Shown here piece by piece: positions 18,775 to 27,991 of a stretch of DNA of 64,000 bases. Numbering within the stretch: position 1 is the stretch's first letter; every line of letters starts with the position of its first letter. Under the pieces are notes generated by a model that worked only from the letters and a program-made list of their open reading frames with translations, made no database searches and was not told the origin of the DNA. Source of the DNA: Massilia sp. Root133 (GTDB taxonomy: Bacteria > Pseudomonadota > Gammaproteobacteria > Burkholderiales > Burkholderiaceae_D); NCBI RefSeq assembly GCF_001426525.1, contig NZ_LMEW01000012.1, forward strand, positions 22,332 through 86,331, in the 5' to 3' direction. The position numbers were made by a program, and so were the translations under genes.

Positions 18775-19500
18775 ATGACTGAGCATGACGACCGCTGCGC
18801 CGTGCCCGCCACGGCAGCCATCCGCACCGACGCTCCCATGTTCAACCGCGCGGCCTGGCTCCGCATCCTGCCCTTCGCCGCCTACCTGGCCTTCATCGTC
18901 ATCGGCGACGTGCTGCAACGCCTGGGTGTCGCGCCGGACGCCCTGCGCTGGCTGTACCCCGCCAAGATCGCCCTCGTGGCCCTGTTGCTGGCGCTGTTCT
19001 GGCGCCAGTACAAAGAACTTTCCCGCTTTCATCTCGCACCGTTGCACGCGTTTACCGCGCTGGCGACGGGCGTGCTCGTGCTCGTCCTGTGGATCAGCCT
19101 GGACGCCGGCTGGATGGTGTTCGGTTCCCCGTCCGGCTTCGATCCGCGCGTCGACGGCCGCATCGACTGGCTGCTCGTGGCGATCCGCATCGCCGGCGCC
19201 GCGCTCGTCGTGCCCGTCATGGAAGAGTTGTTCTGGCGCTCTTTCCTAATGCGGTGGGTGGATGCGCCAGACTTCGCGTCGGTTGAGCCCTCTCAACTCT
19301 CCATCAAAAGCTTCGTCATCACTGTCGTGCTGTTCGGTGTCGAACATAACCTCTGGCTTGCGGGGATCGTCGCGGGCGCGGCCTACAGCCTGCTGTACAT
19401 GCGTCACCGCAACCTGTGGTCGCCGATCCTGGCGCACGCCGTCACCAACGGCCTGCTGGGCGTGTGGGTGGTTCGGACCGGCAGCTGGTCTTACTGGTAA
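18775..19500 (+). CDS. CAAX prenyl protease-related protein (CPBP/Abi fold, exosortase-associated)
   Basis: A 241-residue membrane protein with 6-8 hydrophobic helices and the motifs of the CPBP intramembrane metalloprotease family: EELFWR, FGVEHNLW and HAVTN, which supply the Glu/His residues of the active site. It resembles the subfamily of CAAX-protease-like proteins described next to exosortase/PEP-CTERM systems. Here it sits 38 bp upstream of epsL, at the head of the XrtB EPS locus. A role in processing PEP-CTERM proteins has been suggested for the family, but no substrate is known. The ATG at 18775 has CGGAGAG just upstream; a later ATG at 18838 would still keep all the membrane helices. 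Confidence 0.82.
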   Translation: MTEHDDRCAVPATAAIRTDAPMFNRAAWLRILPFAAYLAFIVIGDVLQRLGVAPDALRWLYPAKIALVALLLALFWRQYKELSRFHLAPLHAFTALATGVLVLVLWISLDAGWMVFGSPSGFDPRVDGRIDWLLVAIRIAGAALVVPVMEELFWRSFLMRWVDAPDFASVEPSQLSIKSFVITVVLFGVEHNLWLAGIVAGAAYSLLYMRHRNLWSPILAHAVTNGLLGVWVVRTGSWSYW

Positions 19501-19538
19501 GCCGTCCGCCATTAACTTCAAGAAAAAGACTAACCATC

Positions 19539-20735
19539 ATGCTGAATTTCCGCGTGCGTCCCCTTGCCCTGTTGCTCTGCACCCTGTTCACGTTGCCGGC
19601 CGGCGCCGGTCCCAGCGATGCGCTCCACCTGTATGCCGGCGTCGGCTACGGCCACGACGACAACCTGCTGCGTGTGCCGGAGGGGCAGCCCGGGTTCGAC
19701 GGCACCCGGGCCGATTCCTGGTGGATGCGGGAGGGCGGATTGATCTTCGATAAGACCTATAGCCGCCAGCGGATTTCCATCGTGGCCAAGCTGTCGAAAT
19801 ACGACTTCGACCACTTCAAACAGCTGAATTACGATGGCAAGGACTTGCAGGCAACCTGGTTCTGGCAACTCGGCAACCACCTCGAAGGCAAGGTCGGCAC
19901 CACCTATCAACAGGTGCTGGCGCCGTACACCGATTTCCAGAGCAACGAGCGCAACCTGCGCCGCAGCCGCAGCCACTTCGCGGAAGGCGCGTGGCGCTTT
20001 CACTCGTCCTGGCGCGTGCGCACGGGCTTCCAGCGCGACAAGTACGACTACGAGCTGTTCGCCCAGCGCTACAACAACCGCACGGAAGATGCGAGCGAGG
20101 TCGAACTCGATTACCTGCCCAGCAGCGGCAGCACGGTCGGCCTCGTGGCGCGGCGGGTCAAGGGCAAGTATCCCTATCCGCGCCCCGTCGGTCCGAATCT
20201 TCTCAACGACAACTTCACGCAGGACGAACTGAAGGCGCGCGTGCTGTGGATCGCGACGGGTTCCACGACGTTCGATGCACTGGTCGGCTACACGCGGCGC
20301 GACCAGCCGTCGTTCGGCACCGGCAAGACGAGCGGCGTGGCCGGCAAGATCAAGGCCACGTACCAGCCGCGCGGCAAGATGACGTACCGGGCCGCCGTCT
20401 GGCGCGACTTCGCGCCGCTGGAAAGCACGGTCGTGAGCTATACGCTGAACAAGGGCGCCAGCGTCGGCGCGCAATGGGATGCGACGGCCAAGATCAAGGT
20501 GAATGCCGACGCCGTCTACGAACGGCGCAACTACAACGCGCGCGCGTCGTTCGCCAGCGCGGGCGACATCCGCGATGCCATCCGCACGCAGAGCCTGTCC
20601 GCGACGTGGACGCCGCGGCCGACCATCCAGGTGTCGGCGGGGCTGGCGCACCAGGCGCGCAGCGGATCGCCCGTGCTCGGTACGGGCAGCTTCAAGTCGA
20701 ACAGCGTGTCGCTGTCGGCCAATGCGCAGTTTTGA
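19539..20735 (+). CDS. epsL: EpsL-family EPS outer-membrane beta-barrel protein
   Basis: A 398-residue protein with a signal peptide (MLNFRVRPLALLLCTLFTLPAGA). The rest is alternating beta-strand sequence ending in an aromatic residue (SLSANAQF), typical of an outer-membrane barrel. It fits the EpsL family found in exosortase-B exopolysaccharide operons such as the methanolan cluster. The family's exact role is not established; secretion or attachment of the polymer at the outer membrane is a fair guess. It follows the CAAX-type gene by 38 bp and precedes the initiating glycosyltransferase by 23 bp, which implies one operon. The ATG at 19539 was chosen for its signal peptide; upstream in-frame codons lie inside the previous gene. 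Confidence 0.82.
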   Translation: MLNFRVRPLALLLCTLFTLPAGAGPSDALHLYAGVGYGHDDNLLRVPEGQPGFDGTRADSWWMREGGLIFDKTYSRQRISIVAKLSKYDFDHFKQLNYDGKDLQATWFWQLGNHLEGKVGTTYQQVLAPYTDFQSNERNLRRSRSHFAEGAWRFHSSWRVRTGFQRDKYDYELFAQRYNNRTEDASEVELDYLPSSGSTVGLVARRVKGKYPYPRPVGPNLLNDNFTQDELKARVLWIATGSTTFDALVGYTRRDQPSFGTGKTSGVAGKIKATYQPRGKMTYRAAVWRDFAPLESTVVSYTLNKGASVGAQWDATAKIKVNADAVYERRNYNARASFASAGDIRDAIRTQSLSATWTPRPTIQVSAGLAHQARSGSPVLGTGSFKSNSVSLSANAQF

Positions 20736-20758
20736 ATGCGCAGCTTCCGATCATTCTC

Positions 20759-22138
20759 ATGACGGTCAATGACATACCGCTGATCTCGTTCTTCCAGCGC
20801 GTACTCGATCCCCTGATCATCATGGGCACGCTGTACCTGTCGGCGGTGCTGTTCCATGAGCCGTTCTCGGGCTACCTGCTGGTATTGATGGTGCTGGCCT
20901 TCTTCATTTCGTCGGCCGTGTACCAGCACGTCGATCCGTACCGCACGTGGCGCAGCGGGCGCATGTGGGCCTATGCGCGCGACACCGTGTTCGGCTGGTG
21001 CGTGACGATCGCCGTGCTGATGTTCCTCGGCTCGTCCAGCGGCCTCAAATACTATTACGACGAGCGCGTGCTGCTGGCCTGGGCCGTTGCCACGCCGCTC
21101 ATTCTGCTGGGCAGCCACATCGCCGTGCGCATTGCGAGCCGGCCCGGCAAGAGCAAGGAAGTGCGCTCCGTGGTGGTGGTCGGCGTCAACGACGTGGGCT
21201 TGAAATTCGCCGGCATCTGCGACCGCCATCCGAACCTGTTCATGCAGGTGCGCGGCTTCTTCGACGACCGCGACGGCGAACGGCACCCGGCCGAGCTGCC
21301 GCATCCGATGCTGGGCAAGACGAGCGAGCTGGTGCAGTACGTGCGCGACAACGGCATCAAGATGATCTTCATCAGCCAGCCGATCTCCGCGCAGCCGCGC
21401 ATCCGCAAGCTCATCGACGAGTTGCAGGACACGACCGCGTCCGTCTATTTCCTGCCGGACGTCTATATCTTCGACCTGATGCAGGCGCGCTTCGACAACG
21501 TGGGCGGCATGCCCGTGATCGCGATCTGCGAGACCCCGTTCATGGGCCTGAACAGCACCATCAAGCGCGGTTCCGACATCGTGCTGTCGAGCCTGATCCT
21601 GCTGCTGCTGGCGCCGCTGATGCTCGTGATCGCCGCGGTCGTCAGGATGAGTTCTCCTGGCCCCGTGATCTTCCGCCAGCGCCGCTACGGCCTGTATGGC
21701 GAAGAGATCATCGTCTACAAATTCCGTTCGATGAAGGTGATGGAAAACGGCGATACCGTCGTGCAGGCGCGCAAGGAAGACGACCGCGTGACGCCCATCG
21801 GCCGCTTCCTGCGCCGCACGTCGCTCGACGAGCTGCCGCAGTTCGTCAACGTGCTGCAGGGCAGGATGAGCATCGTCGGGCCGCGTCCGCACGCGGTCGC
21901 GCACAACGAGCAATATCGCAAGCTGATCAAGGGATACATGCTGCGCCATAAGGTCAAACCAGGCATCACCGGTTGGGCGCAGGTCAACGGGCTGCGTGGT
22001 GAAACTGCCACGCTGGACAAGATGGAAGCGCGCATCCAGTACGACCTCGATTACCTGCGCAACTGGTCCCTGTGGCTGGACCTGTGGATCGTTCTCAAGA
22101 CCGTGAAAGTGGTGCTCACGCGCGAGAACGCGTTTTAG
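20759..22138 (+). CDS. Undecaprenyl-phosphate hexose-1-phosphate transferase (EpsB/WcaJ-type)
   Basis: A 459-residue integral membrane protein that starts the repeat unit by placing a sugar phosphate (usually glucose-1-P) on undecaprenyl phosphate. The N-terminal half has 4-5 membrane helices and a Rossmann-like CoA-binding segment (VVVGVNDVGLKFA). A further hydrophobic segment (SSLILLLLAPLMLVIA) precedes the catalytic C-terminal domain with SSPGPVIFRQRRYG, YKFRSMKV, RTSLDELPQ, GPRPHA and KPGITGWAQVNGLRG. All family blocks are present and the C-terminus VVLTRENAF is typical. The ATG is 23 bp after the epsL stop. Substrate choice between glucose and galactose is inferred from overall similarity to WcaJ-type enzymes. 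Confidence 0.9.
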   Translation: MTVNDIPLISFFQRVLDPLIIMGTLYLSAVLFHEPFSGYLLVLMVLAFFISSAVYQHVDPYRTWRSGRMWAYARDTVFGWCVTIAVLMFLGSSSGLKYYYDERVLLAWAVATPLILLGSHIAVRIASRPGKSKEVRSVVVVGVNDVGLKFAGICDRHPNLFMQVRGFFDDRDGERHPAELPHPMLGKTSELVQYVRDNGIKMIFISQPISAQPRIRKLIDELQDTTASVYFLPDVYIFDLMQARFDNVGGMPVIAICETPFMGLNSTIKRGSDIVLSSLILLLLAPLMLVIAAVVRMSSPGPVIFRQRRYGLYGEEIIVYKFRSMKVMENGDTVVQARKEDDRVTPIGRFLRRTSLDELPQFVNVLQGRMSIVGPRPHAVAHNEQYRKLIKGYMLRHKVKPGITGWAQVNGLRGETATLDKMEARIQYDLDYLRNWSLWLDLWIVLKTVKVVLTRENAF

Positions 22139-22289
22139 AACCTGCACATGCCGGGTCGCTTAGCTCCCGCTTAAAGAGGCCGATTCAATCGGATCGGCGC
22201 TTGCGGCGCCCGATGGGCTGCGTGAAAATAATTGCTGAGATTGCAATTTTTTATTGATTTTGCATAACAATTCGCCAGGACAACAGCCA

Positions 22290-23405
22290 ATGAAGAAAGC
22301 GTTGATCACGGGTGTCACTGGCCAGGACGGTTCCTATCTCGCGGAACTGCTGCTGGCCAAGGGTTACGAAGTGCATGGCATCAAGCGGCGCGCCTCGCTC
22401 TTCAATACCGAGCGGATCGATCACATCTACCAGGATCCGCACGTCGAGGACAATCACTTCCACCTGCATTACGGCGACCTGTCCGACACGTCGAACCTCA
22501 ACCGCATCCTGTGCGAAGTCCGGCCGGACGAAGTCTACAACCTCGGTGCGATGAGCCACGTGGCGGTGTCGTTCGAATCGCCGGAATATACGGCCGACGT
22601 GGACGGCCTCGGCACCCTGCGCCTGCTGGAAGCGATCCGTTTCCTCGGCCTGGAAAAGACGACCCGGTTCTACCAGGCATCGACATCGGAGTTGTACGGC
22701 CTTGTCCAGGAAACCCCGCAGCGCGAGACGACGCCGTTCTATCCGCGCAGCCCGTATGCCGTCGCCAAGCTGTACGCCTACTGGATCACGGTGAATTACC
22801 GAGAAGCGTATGGCATGTACGCATGCAACGGCATCCTGTTCAACCATGAGTCGCCACGCCGCGGCGAGACCTTTGTCACGCGCAAGATCACGCGCGGCCT
22901 CGCGAACATCGCGCAAGGCCTGGAGCAGCAACTGTTCCTGGGCAACCTCGACGCGCTGCGCGACTGGGGGCATGCGCGCGACTATGTCGAGATGCAATGG
23001 CTGATGCTCCAGCAGGACACGCCCGAGGACTACGTCATCGCGACGGGCCGCCAGTATTCCGTGCGGCACTTCGTCGAGGTGGCCGCACGCGAGCTGGGCA
23101 TCGAGATCGCATGGCAGGGCGAGGGCGTGCACGAACGCGGCGTGATCGCCGCCATCCATGGCGACAAGGCGACCGGCGTCGTGGTGGGCCAACCGATCGT
23201 CGCCGTCGACCCGCAATACTTCCGTCCGACCGAAGTCGACACGCTGCTCGGCGACCCGGGCAAGGCGCGCCGCCGGCTGGGATGGGAGCCGCGCACCTCT
23301 TTCGAAGCGATGGTGCAGGAGATGGTGGCGCACGACCTCGAGACGGCGCGTCGCCACAAGCTTCTCGCCTCGCATGGCTACAACGTTGCAATTTCACTGG
23401 AGTGA
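22290..23405 (+). CDS. gmd: GDP-mannose 4,6-dehydratase
   Basis: This 371-residue enzyme converts GDP-D-mannose to GDP-4-keto-6-deoxy-mannose, the first step to GDP-L-fucose (or GDP-rhamnose). It has the NADP-binding [12 protein letters not shown] at residues 8-19, the catalytic STSELYG, and Tyr/Lys in [26 protein letters not shown] is a family signature. Full length. The ATG was chosen because Rossmann strand 1 follows at once. The preceding 151 bp hold a hairpin (GCCGAT/ATCGGC near 22180) and a possible promoter (TTGCAA, 16 bp, CATAAC, ending about 20 bp before the ATG). Its product feeds the fcl gene 3 bp downstream. Confidence 0.95.
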   Translation: MKKALITGVTGQDGSYLAELLLAKGYEVHGIKRRASLFNTERIDHIYQDPHVEDNHFHLHYGDLSDTSNLNRILCEVRPDEVYNLGAMSHVAVSFESPEYTADVDGLGTLRLLEAIRFLGLEKTTRFYQASTSELYGLVQETPQRETTPFYPRSPYAVAKLYAYWITVNYREAYGMYACNGILFNHESPRRGETFVTRKITRGLANIAQGLEQQLFLGNLDALRDWGHARDYVEMQWLMLQQDTPEDYVIATGRQYSVRHFVEVAARELGIEIAWQGEGVHERGVIAAIHGDKATGVVVGQPIVAVDPQYFRPTEVDTLLGDPGKARRRLGWEPRTSFEAMVQEMVAHDLETARRHKLLASHGYNVAISLE

Positions 23406-23408
23406 ACG

Positions 23409-24389
23409 TTGAATACTCAACCCCGCATCTATGTGGCCGGCCATAACGGGCTGGTCGGTTCGGCCATCGTGCGCGTGCTGCGCGCGCAAGGCCACACGAA
23501 CATCGTCACGCGCAGCCACGCGGAACTCGAACTGACCGACCAGGCCCAGGTCCGCGCGTTCTTCCGCAATGAGCGCATCGACCAGGTCTACCTGGCCGCC
23601 GCCAAGGTCGGCGGCATCCATGCGAACAACACGTATCCGGCCGACTTCATCTACGACAACATGATGGTGCAGGCGAACGTCGTGCACGAAGCCTGGCGCA
23701 ACGGGGTGAACAAGCTGCTGTTCCTGGGCTCCTCGTGCATCTACCCGCGCCTGGCCCGGCAGCCCATCAAGGAAGAGTATCTGATGAGCGGCATGCTGGA
23801 GCCGACCAACGAACCGTATGCGATGGCGAAGATTGCCGGCATCAAACTGTGCGAAAGCTATAACCGCCAGTACGGCACGGATTACCGCAGCGTGATGCCG
23901 ACGAATCTGTACGGCCCCGGCGACAACTATCACCCGGAAAACAGCCACGTGATCCCCGCACTGATGCGGCGCTTCCACGAGGCGAAGCTCGCCGGCGCGC
24001 CCGAAGTCGTGATCTGGGGTAGCGGCAAGCCGATGCGCGAATTTTTATACGTCGACGACATGGCGGAAGCGAGCGTGTACGTGATGAACCTCGACCACGC
24101 CACGTACGCGTCGTACACCGACCCGATGCATTCGCACATCAACGTGGGCACGGGCGAGGACGTCACGATCGCGGACCTCGCGCGGCTCGTCGGCGAGACC
24201 GTCGGCTACCGCGGCCGCATCGCATTCGATCCCACCAAGCCGGACGGCACGCCGCGCAAGCTGCTCGACGTGTCCAAGCTGAAATCCCTCGGCTGGCAGG
24301 CGCGCACACCGTTGCCGGAAGGATTGCGGCGCGCGTACGCGGCCTTCCTCGACCTGGTGGCGGACCAGGAAAAGCGGGCCGCCGCCTGA
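23409..24389 (+). CDS. fcl: GDP-L-fucose synthase
   Basis: This 326-residue enzyme epimerises and reduces the Gmd product to GDP-L-fucose. It has the NADP-binding [10 protein letters not shown] at residues 9-18, the LGSSCIYPR block, and catalytic Tyr/Lys in [10 protein letters not shown]. It starts at a TTG; GGAG lies 6-7 bp upstream in the end of gmd, and the beta-strand needed for nucleotide binding begins at residue 6, so no later start is possible. Only 3 bp separate it from gmd, so they are co-translated. An inverted repeat follows the stop. Confidence 0.94.
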   Translation: MNTQPRIYVAGHNGLVGSAIVRVLRAQGHTNIVTRSHAELELTDQAQVRAFFRNERIDQVYLAAAKVGGIHANNTYPADFIYDNMMVQANVVHEAWRNGVNKLLFLGSSCIYPRLARQPIKEEYLMSGMLEPTNEPYAMAKIAGIKLCESYNRQYGTDYRSVMPTNLYGPGDNYHPENSHVIPALMRRFHEAKLAGAPEVVIWGSGKPMREFLYVDDMAEASVYVMNLDHATYASYTDPMHSHINVGTGEDVTIADLARLVGETVGYRGRIAFDPTKPDGTPRKLLDVSKLKSLGWQARTPLPEGLRRAYAAFLDLVADQEKRAAA

Positions 24390-24400
24390 GCGATCGCGGC

Positions 24401-24456
24401 GGGAGCCGTACGGCAGAGTGTTAATTGACGAACAGAGTCCGCGTCGTGCGGCTCCC
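24401..24456. repeat. 12-bp inverted repeat between fcl and epsD
   Basis: GGGAGCCGTACG (24401-24412) and CGTGCGGCTCCC (24445-24456) can pair over 12 bp with one G-U, enclosing a 32-nt loop that contains TTAATTGACG. It begins 12 bp after the fcl stop. No T run follows, so it is not a canonical terminator. It could be a processing or stabilising hairpin, or a small mobile repeat. Confidence 0.5.
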
Positions 24457-24506
24457 AGAATGAGCGGGCTATAACAAGAGTTCCACCCCATTCCCAAGGA
24501 AACCCA

Positions 24507-25532
24507 GTGAACAACAACCACGTGGCTGCCAACATGAACACATCCTCTCCTACGACTCCGAAGCGCGTGCTGTGCGCCGCGCTGATCCTGGTTGCGGCAA
24601 CCTTGAGCGCGTGCGGCGACAAGGCGAAAGAAAAGAAACCCGGCCAGGCGCTGGCGAGCGTGAATGGGGAAGAGGTTACGGTACTCCAGCTCAACGAGGA
24701 ACTGCAGCGCGCGGGCGTCTCTGCCGCCCAGCAGGATGCCGCCAGCAAGCAATTGCTGCAGGTTCTCATCGACCGCCAATTGCTGCAGGAAGCGGCCGCC
24801 AAGGAAAACCTCGACCGCGATCCCAAGGTCATGCAGGCGATCGACCGCGCCAGATCGCTGATCATCGCTCAGGCCTATCTGCAAAAGCGCGTCGGCAACG
24901 TGGCGAAGCCGACGCCGGCGGAAGTCGAGGACTACTACAACAAGCATCCCGAATTCTTTTCCAATCGTAAGCAGTTCAGCATGAACGAACTCGTGATCTC
25001 CGCCAACGACCTGACGCCCGAGGTACGCAGCGCGGCCGACAGCGCCAAGTCGCTGGAAGAGGTCGCCGTGTGGCTGGACACGCACAAGATCAAGTACGGC
25101 CGCAACCAGGTCACGCGCTCGACGGCCGACGTGCCGCCGCAGCTGTCCTCGAAGTTGCTGGGCATGCCCAAGGGGCAGCTGTTCGTCGTCAAGGAAGGGC
25201 CGCGCGCGATGTTCATTTCCGTCGCCGAAGTCAAGGATGCGCCGGTCTCGCTGCAGGTCGCATCGAACCAGATCGAGCAATTCCTCGTGAACCGCAAGAA
25301 CAAGGAACTGGCCGCGGCCGAGCTGCAGCGCCTGCGTTCCACCGCAAAGATCGAGTACCTGAACAAATCGATGGTGCCCGATCCCAAGGCCGCGCCGGCG
25401 AGCGCGGTGGCGAATGCCGATCCCGCCGCGGCGGCACCCGCCGCCATGCCCGCGGCGGACAACGCACCAGCCGACAACGCATCCGGGGCCGACAAGGCAG
25501 CGCTGGACCGCGGCGTCGCCGGACTGAAGTAA
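24507..25532 (+). CDS. epsD: EpsD-family peptidyl-prolyl cis-trans isomerase lipoprotein
   Basis: A 341-residue predicted lipoprotein with hydrophobic leader and lipobox LSAC at about residues 33-36. The following sequence is SurA/PrsA-like: a helical N-terminal part (VNGEEVTVLQLNEEL, IDRQLLQEAAAKE) and a central parvulin-type isomerase region around KQFSMNELVISAND. The last 45 residues are an Ala/Pro/Asp linker of low complexity. EpsD proteins accompany EpsE and EpsF in exosortase-B EPS operons and probably help fold an outer-membrane component of the export machine; this is inference. The isomerase domain looks shorter and more degenerate than in SurA, so catalysis is uncertain. It is followed 34 bp later by epsE. 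Confidence 0.85.
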   Translation: MNNNHVAANMNTSSPTTPKRVLCAALILVAATLSACGDKAKEKKPGQALASVNGEEVTVLQLNEELQRAGVSAAQQDAASKQLLQVLIDRQLLQEAAAKENLDRDPKVMQAIDRARSLIIAQAYLQKRVGNVAKPTPAEVEDYYNKHPEFFSNRKQFSMNELVISANDLTPEVRSAADSAKSLEEVAVWLDTHKIKYGRNQVTRSTADVPPQLSSKLLGMPKGQLFVVKEGPRAMFISVAEVKDAPVSLQVASNQIEQFLVNRKNKELAAAELQRLRSTAKIEYLNKSMVPDPKAAPASAVANADPAAAAPAAMPAADNAPADNASGADKAALDRGVAGLK

Positions 25533-25566
25533 TCCCAACATTGACGACCCATAAGGAGTGAAGAAG

Positions 25567-26355
25567 ATGAAACGACTCGTACACTGGATGGTTGCGGCAG
25601 TCCTCATGCTCGGCGCGGGCATGGCCGGTGCGGCAGAAATCCTGCTGGGCCCGGGCGACGTGGTCAAGGCATCGGTCTACGGCAGCCCCGACCTCGCGAT
25701 CGAGACGCGCGTCTCGGAAGGCGGCACGATGACGTTCCCGCTGCTGGGCGAAGTGCAGGTCGGTGGCCTGACGACGCAACAGGCGGAAAAGAAAATCGGC
25801 GGCCTGCTCGAAAAGGGCGGCTACCTCAAGAAGGCCCAGGTCAACCTCTTGATCACCACGCTGGCGAGCCAGCAGGTGTCCGTGCTGGGCCAGGTCAACC
25901 GTCCGGGCCGCTATCCGGTCGACGGTCCGCGCAAGGTGCTCGATCTGCTGGCGCTGGCCGGCGGCATCGGCCCGGAAGGCGGCGACATGGTCAGCCTCGT
26001 GCGCACCCGCAACGGCGTCACCACGCGCGAAACCATCGACGTCGTCGAGATGGTGCGCAAGGGCGAGCTGAACCGCGATTACGAAGTCGCCGGCGGCGAC
26101 ATCATCTTCGTCGAACGCGCGCCGCGTGCCTACATCACGGGCGAAGTGCAGCGTCCGGGACCGTTCCGCCTGGAACGCGCGATGACCGTCCAGCAGGCGC
26201 TGTCGGCCGGCGGCGGCCTGACCCAGCGCGGCACGCAGCGCGGCCTGCGCATCACGCGCCGCGACGCGGGCGGCACGCCGCACACGATCGAAGCGAAGGC
26301 CGATGACCTGGTCCAGGTCGACGACGTCATCACGGTCAAAGAGTCCTGGTTTTGA
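25567..26355 (+). CDS. epsE: EpsE polysaccharide export protein (Wza-type)
   Basis: A 262-residue periplasmic/outer-membrane export protein. After a signal peptide (MKRLVHWMVAAVLMLGAGMAGA) come the Poly_export domain (ILLGPGDVVKASVYG, TFPLLGEVQVGGLT) and two SLBB domains (VSVLGQVNRPGRYPVDG and AYITGEVQRPGPFRLE). Wza-type proteins form the outer-membrane pore for EPS. No lipobox Cys is visible, unlike E. coli Wza, which is usual for the EpsE group. AAGGAG at 25553-25558 lies 8 bp before the ATG at 25567. A repeat element starts at the very next base after its stop. Confidence 0.9.
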   Translation: MKRLVHWMVAAVLMLGAGMAGAAEILLGPGDVVKASVYGSPDLAIETRVSEGGTMTFPLLGEVQVGGLTTQQAEKKIGGLLEKGGYLKKAQVNLLITTLASQQVSVLGQVNRPGRYPVDGPRKVLDLLALAGGIGPEGGDMVSLVRTRNGVTTRETIDVVEMVRKGELNRDYEVAGGDIIFVERAPRAYITGEVQRPGPFRLERAMTVQQALSAGGGLTQRGTQRGLRITRRDAGGTPHTIEAKADDLVQVDDVITVKESWF

Positions 26356-26475
26356 GGGAACCTCGATAAACCTACTGCGCGTCGCATCTTTGGCCTGCGA
26401 TGCTCGCCGTACCGGATGTACGGCTGCGCTTCTCGGCCAAAGCTGCTTCCGCTCGCTACGGTTTCTCGAGGTCCC
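26356..26475 (+). repeat. Stop-codon-adjacent palindromic repeat, full copy B
   Basis: A 120-bp element starting one base after the epsE stop. The ends GGGAACCTCGATAAACC and GGTTTCTCGAGGTCCC are near-perfect inverted repeats. Inside are TTTGGCCTGCGATGCTCGC, a small hairpin around CCGTAC/GTACGG, and CTGCGCTTCTCGG. It shares ends and core with copies at 5266, 38034 (inverted) and 50430. It lies between epsE and epsF, so it is inside the EPS transcription unit and could form a branched RNA structure. Confidence 0.75.
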
Positions 26476-26567
26476 GATACGCTAGTGGTGTGCAGAGTAT
26501 CTTTTTGTTGTTTGTATAGGTAACGCGGTCTTGGGTTTTCGTTCCACTCCGAATTAAAAGGTTCATC

Positions 26568-27977
26568 ATGAACGTCCATCAATTCCTGCTGATCTTGCTT
26601 GCACGGAAGAAGATCATCCTGACGACCCTGCTGGTCACGGTCGGGCTGGCCCTCGGGTTCAGCCTGATCCAGGCCAAGACGTACAAGGCAACGGCATCCG
26701 TTCTGTTGAACTACAAAGGCGTGGATCCATTGACCGGGCTGACGATGCCCGGGCAGTTGCTGCCGGGGTATATGGCCACGCAGATCGACATCATCAGCAG
26801 CAAGAACGTGGCGCTGCGGGTCGTCGACGCGCTGCACCTGGCGAATAGCCCGGCCGTCGTCGAACAGTTCAAGGATGCGACCGAGGGCAAGGGTTCGGTG
26901 CGCGACTGGCTGGCCGACCTGCTGCTGAAGAAACTCGAGATCGTGCCGTCGCGCGAATCGTCCGTCGTCGAGATCAGCTTCAAGGGCGCGGACCCCGCGT
27001 TCGCGGCCGCGGTGGCGAATGCGTTCGCCGACGAGTACCAGAAGATCACCGTCCAGCTGAAGACCGATCCGGCCAAGAAGACGGCCTCGTACTTCAACGA
27101 ACAGACCAAGCAACTGCGCGACAACGTCGAGGCCGCGCAGGCCCGCCTGTCCAAGTACCAGCAGGAGAAGGGCATCGTCAGCCTCGACAACAACCGCGTC
27201 GACGTCGAACTGGCGCGCCTGAACGACCTGTCCGCCCAACTGGTGGCGGCGCAGACGGCCGCGATGGAAGGCAACTCCCGCCAGGCCGCGGCCGGCTCCG
27301 CGCTGACGTCGCCGGACGTCGCCAACAACGCCCTGATCCAGACGATGCGCGCCAACGTCGCCCAGGCGCGCGGCAAGTTCGCCGACACGTCGCAGCGCTA
27401 CGGCAAGAACCATCCGCAATACCAGGCCGCCAAGGCCGAGCTCGACAAGGTGCAGGGCGAGCTGAATGCCGCGCTGGGCACTGTCTCGCGCAGCGTGGGT
27501 GCGAACGCCCAGGTACTGCGCCAGCGCGAGGCGGAACTGCGCCAGGCGGTCGCCGAGCAAAAGGCGAAGGTACTTGAAATGAATCGCGCCCGCGACGAAC
27601 TGGGCGTGCTGCTGAAAGACCTCGACAGCGCCCAGCGCGCGTTCGATTCCGCGTCGCAGCGCTTCTCGCAGACGCGCATCGAGGCGCAGTCCGAGCAATC
27701 CGACATCTCCCTGCTGAACCCGGCCGTGGCGCCGACGCAGCCGTCGGGCCCGCGCGTGCTGCTGAACACGCTGATCGGGTTCCTGCTGGGCACGATCCTC
27801 GGTGTCGGCCTGGCGCTGCTGCTGGAACTGCTGAACCGTCCGGTGCGTTCGGCCAGCGACGTCAAGGACATGCTGGGCATCCCCGTGCTGGGCACGATCG
27901 AATGGAAGTCGCCGCGTGGACGGACGGGGGGCATCCGCTCGCTGATGACGCCGCGCCGCCTGCTCCGTCTTAACTGA
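26568..27977 (+). CDS. epsF: EpsF chain-length determinant protein (Wzz-type polysaccharide co-polymerase)
   Basis: A 469-residue inner-membrane protein with membrane helix 1 at about residues 16-34 and helix 2 near 400-425 ([21 protein letters not shown]). Between them lies a large periplasmic domain with Wzz features and long coiled coils (about 180-370). The proline-rich segment before helix 2 ([16 protein letters not shown]) is typical. It has no cytoplasmic kinase domain; the partner EpsG follows 14 bp later. Such proteins set polymer length together with the tyrosine kinase and the EpsE pore. AAAAGG precedes the ATG by 6 bp. Confidence 0.9.
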   Translation: MNVHQFLLILLARKKIILTTLLVTVGLALGFSLIQAKTYKATASVLLNYKGVDPLTGLTMPGQLLPGYMATQIDIISSKNVALRVVDALHLANSPAVVEQFKDATEGKGSVRDWLADLLLKKLEIVPSRESSVVEISFKGADPAFAAAVANAFADEYQKITVQLKTDPAKKTASYFNEQTKQLRDNVEAAQARLSKYQQEKGIVSLDNNRVDVELARLNDLSAQLVAAQTAAMEGNSRQAAAGSALTSPDVANNALIQTMRANVAQARGKFADTSQRYGKNHPQYQAAKAELDKVQGELNAALGTVSRSVGANAQVLRQREAELRQAVAEQKAKVLEMNRARDELGVLLKDLDSAQRAFDSASQRFSQTRIEAQSEQSDISLLNPAVAPTQPSGPRVLLNTLIGFLLGTILGVGLALLLELLNRPVRSASDVKDMLGIPVLGTIEWKSPRGRTGGIRSLMTPRRLLRLN

Positions 27978-27991
27978 TCCTGGATCCCACC

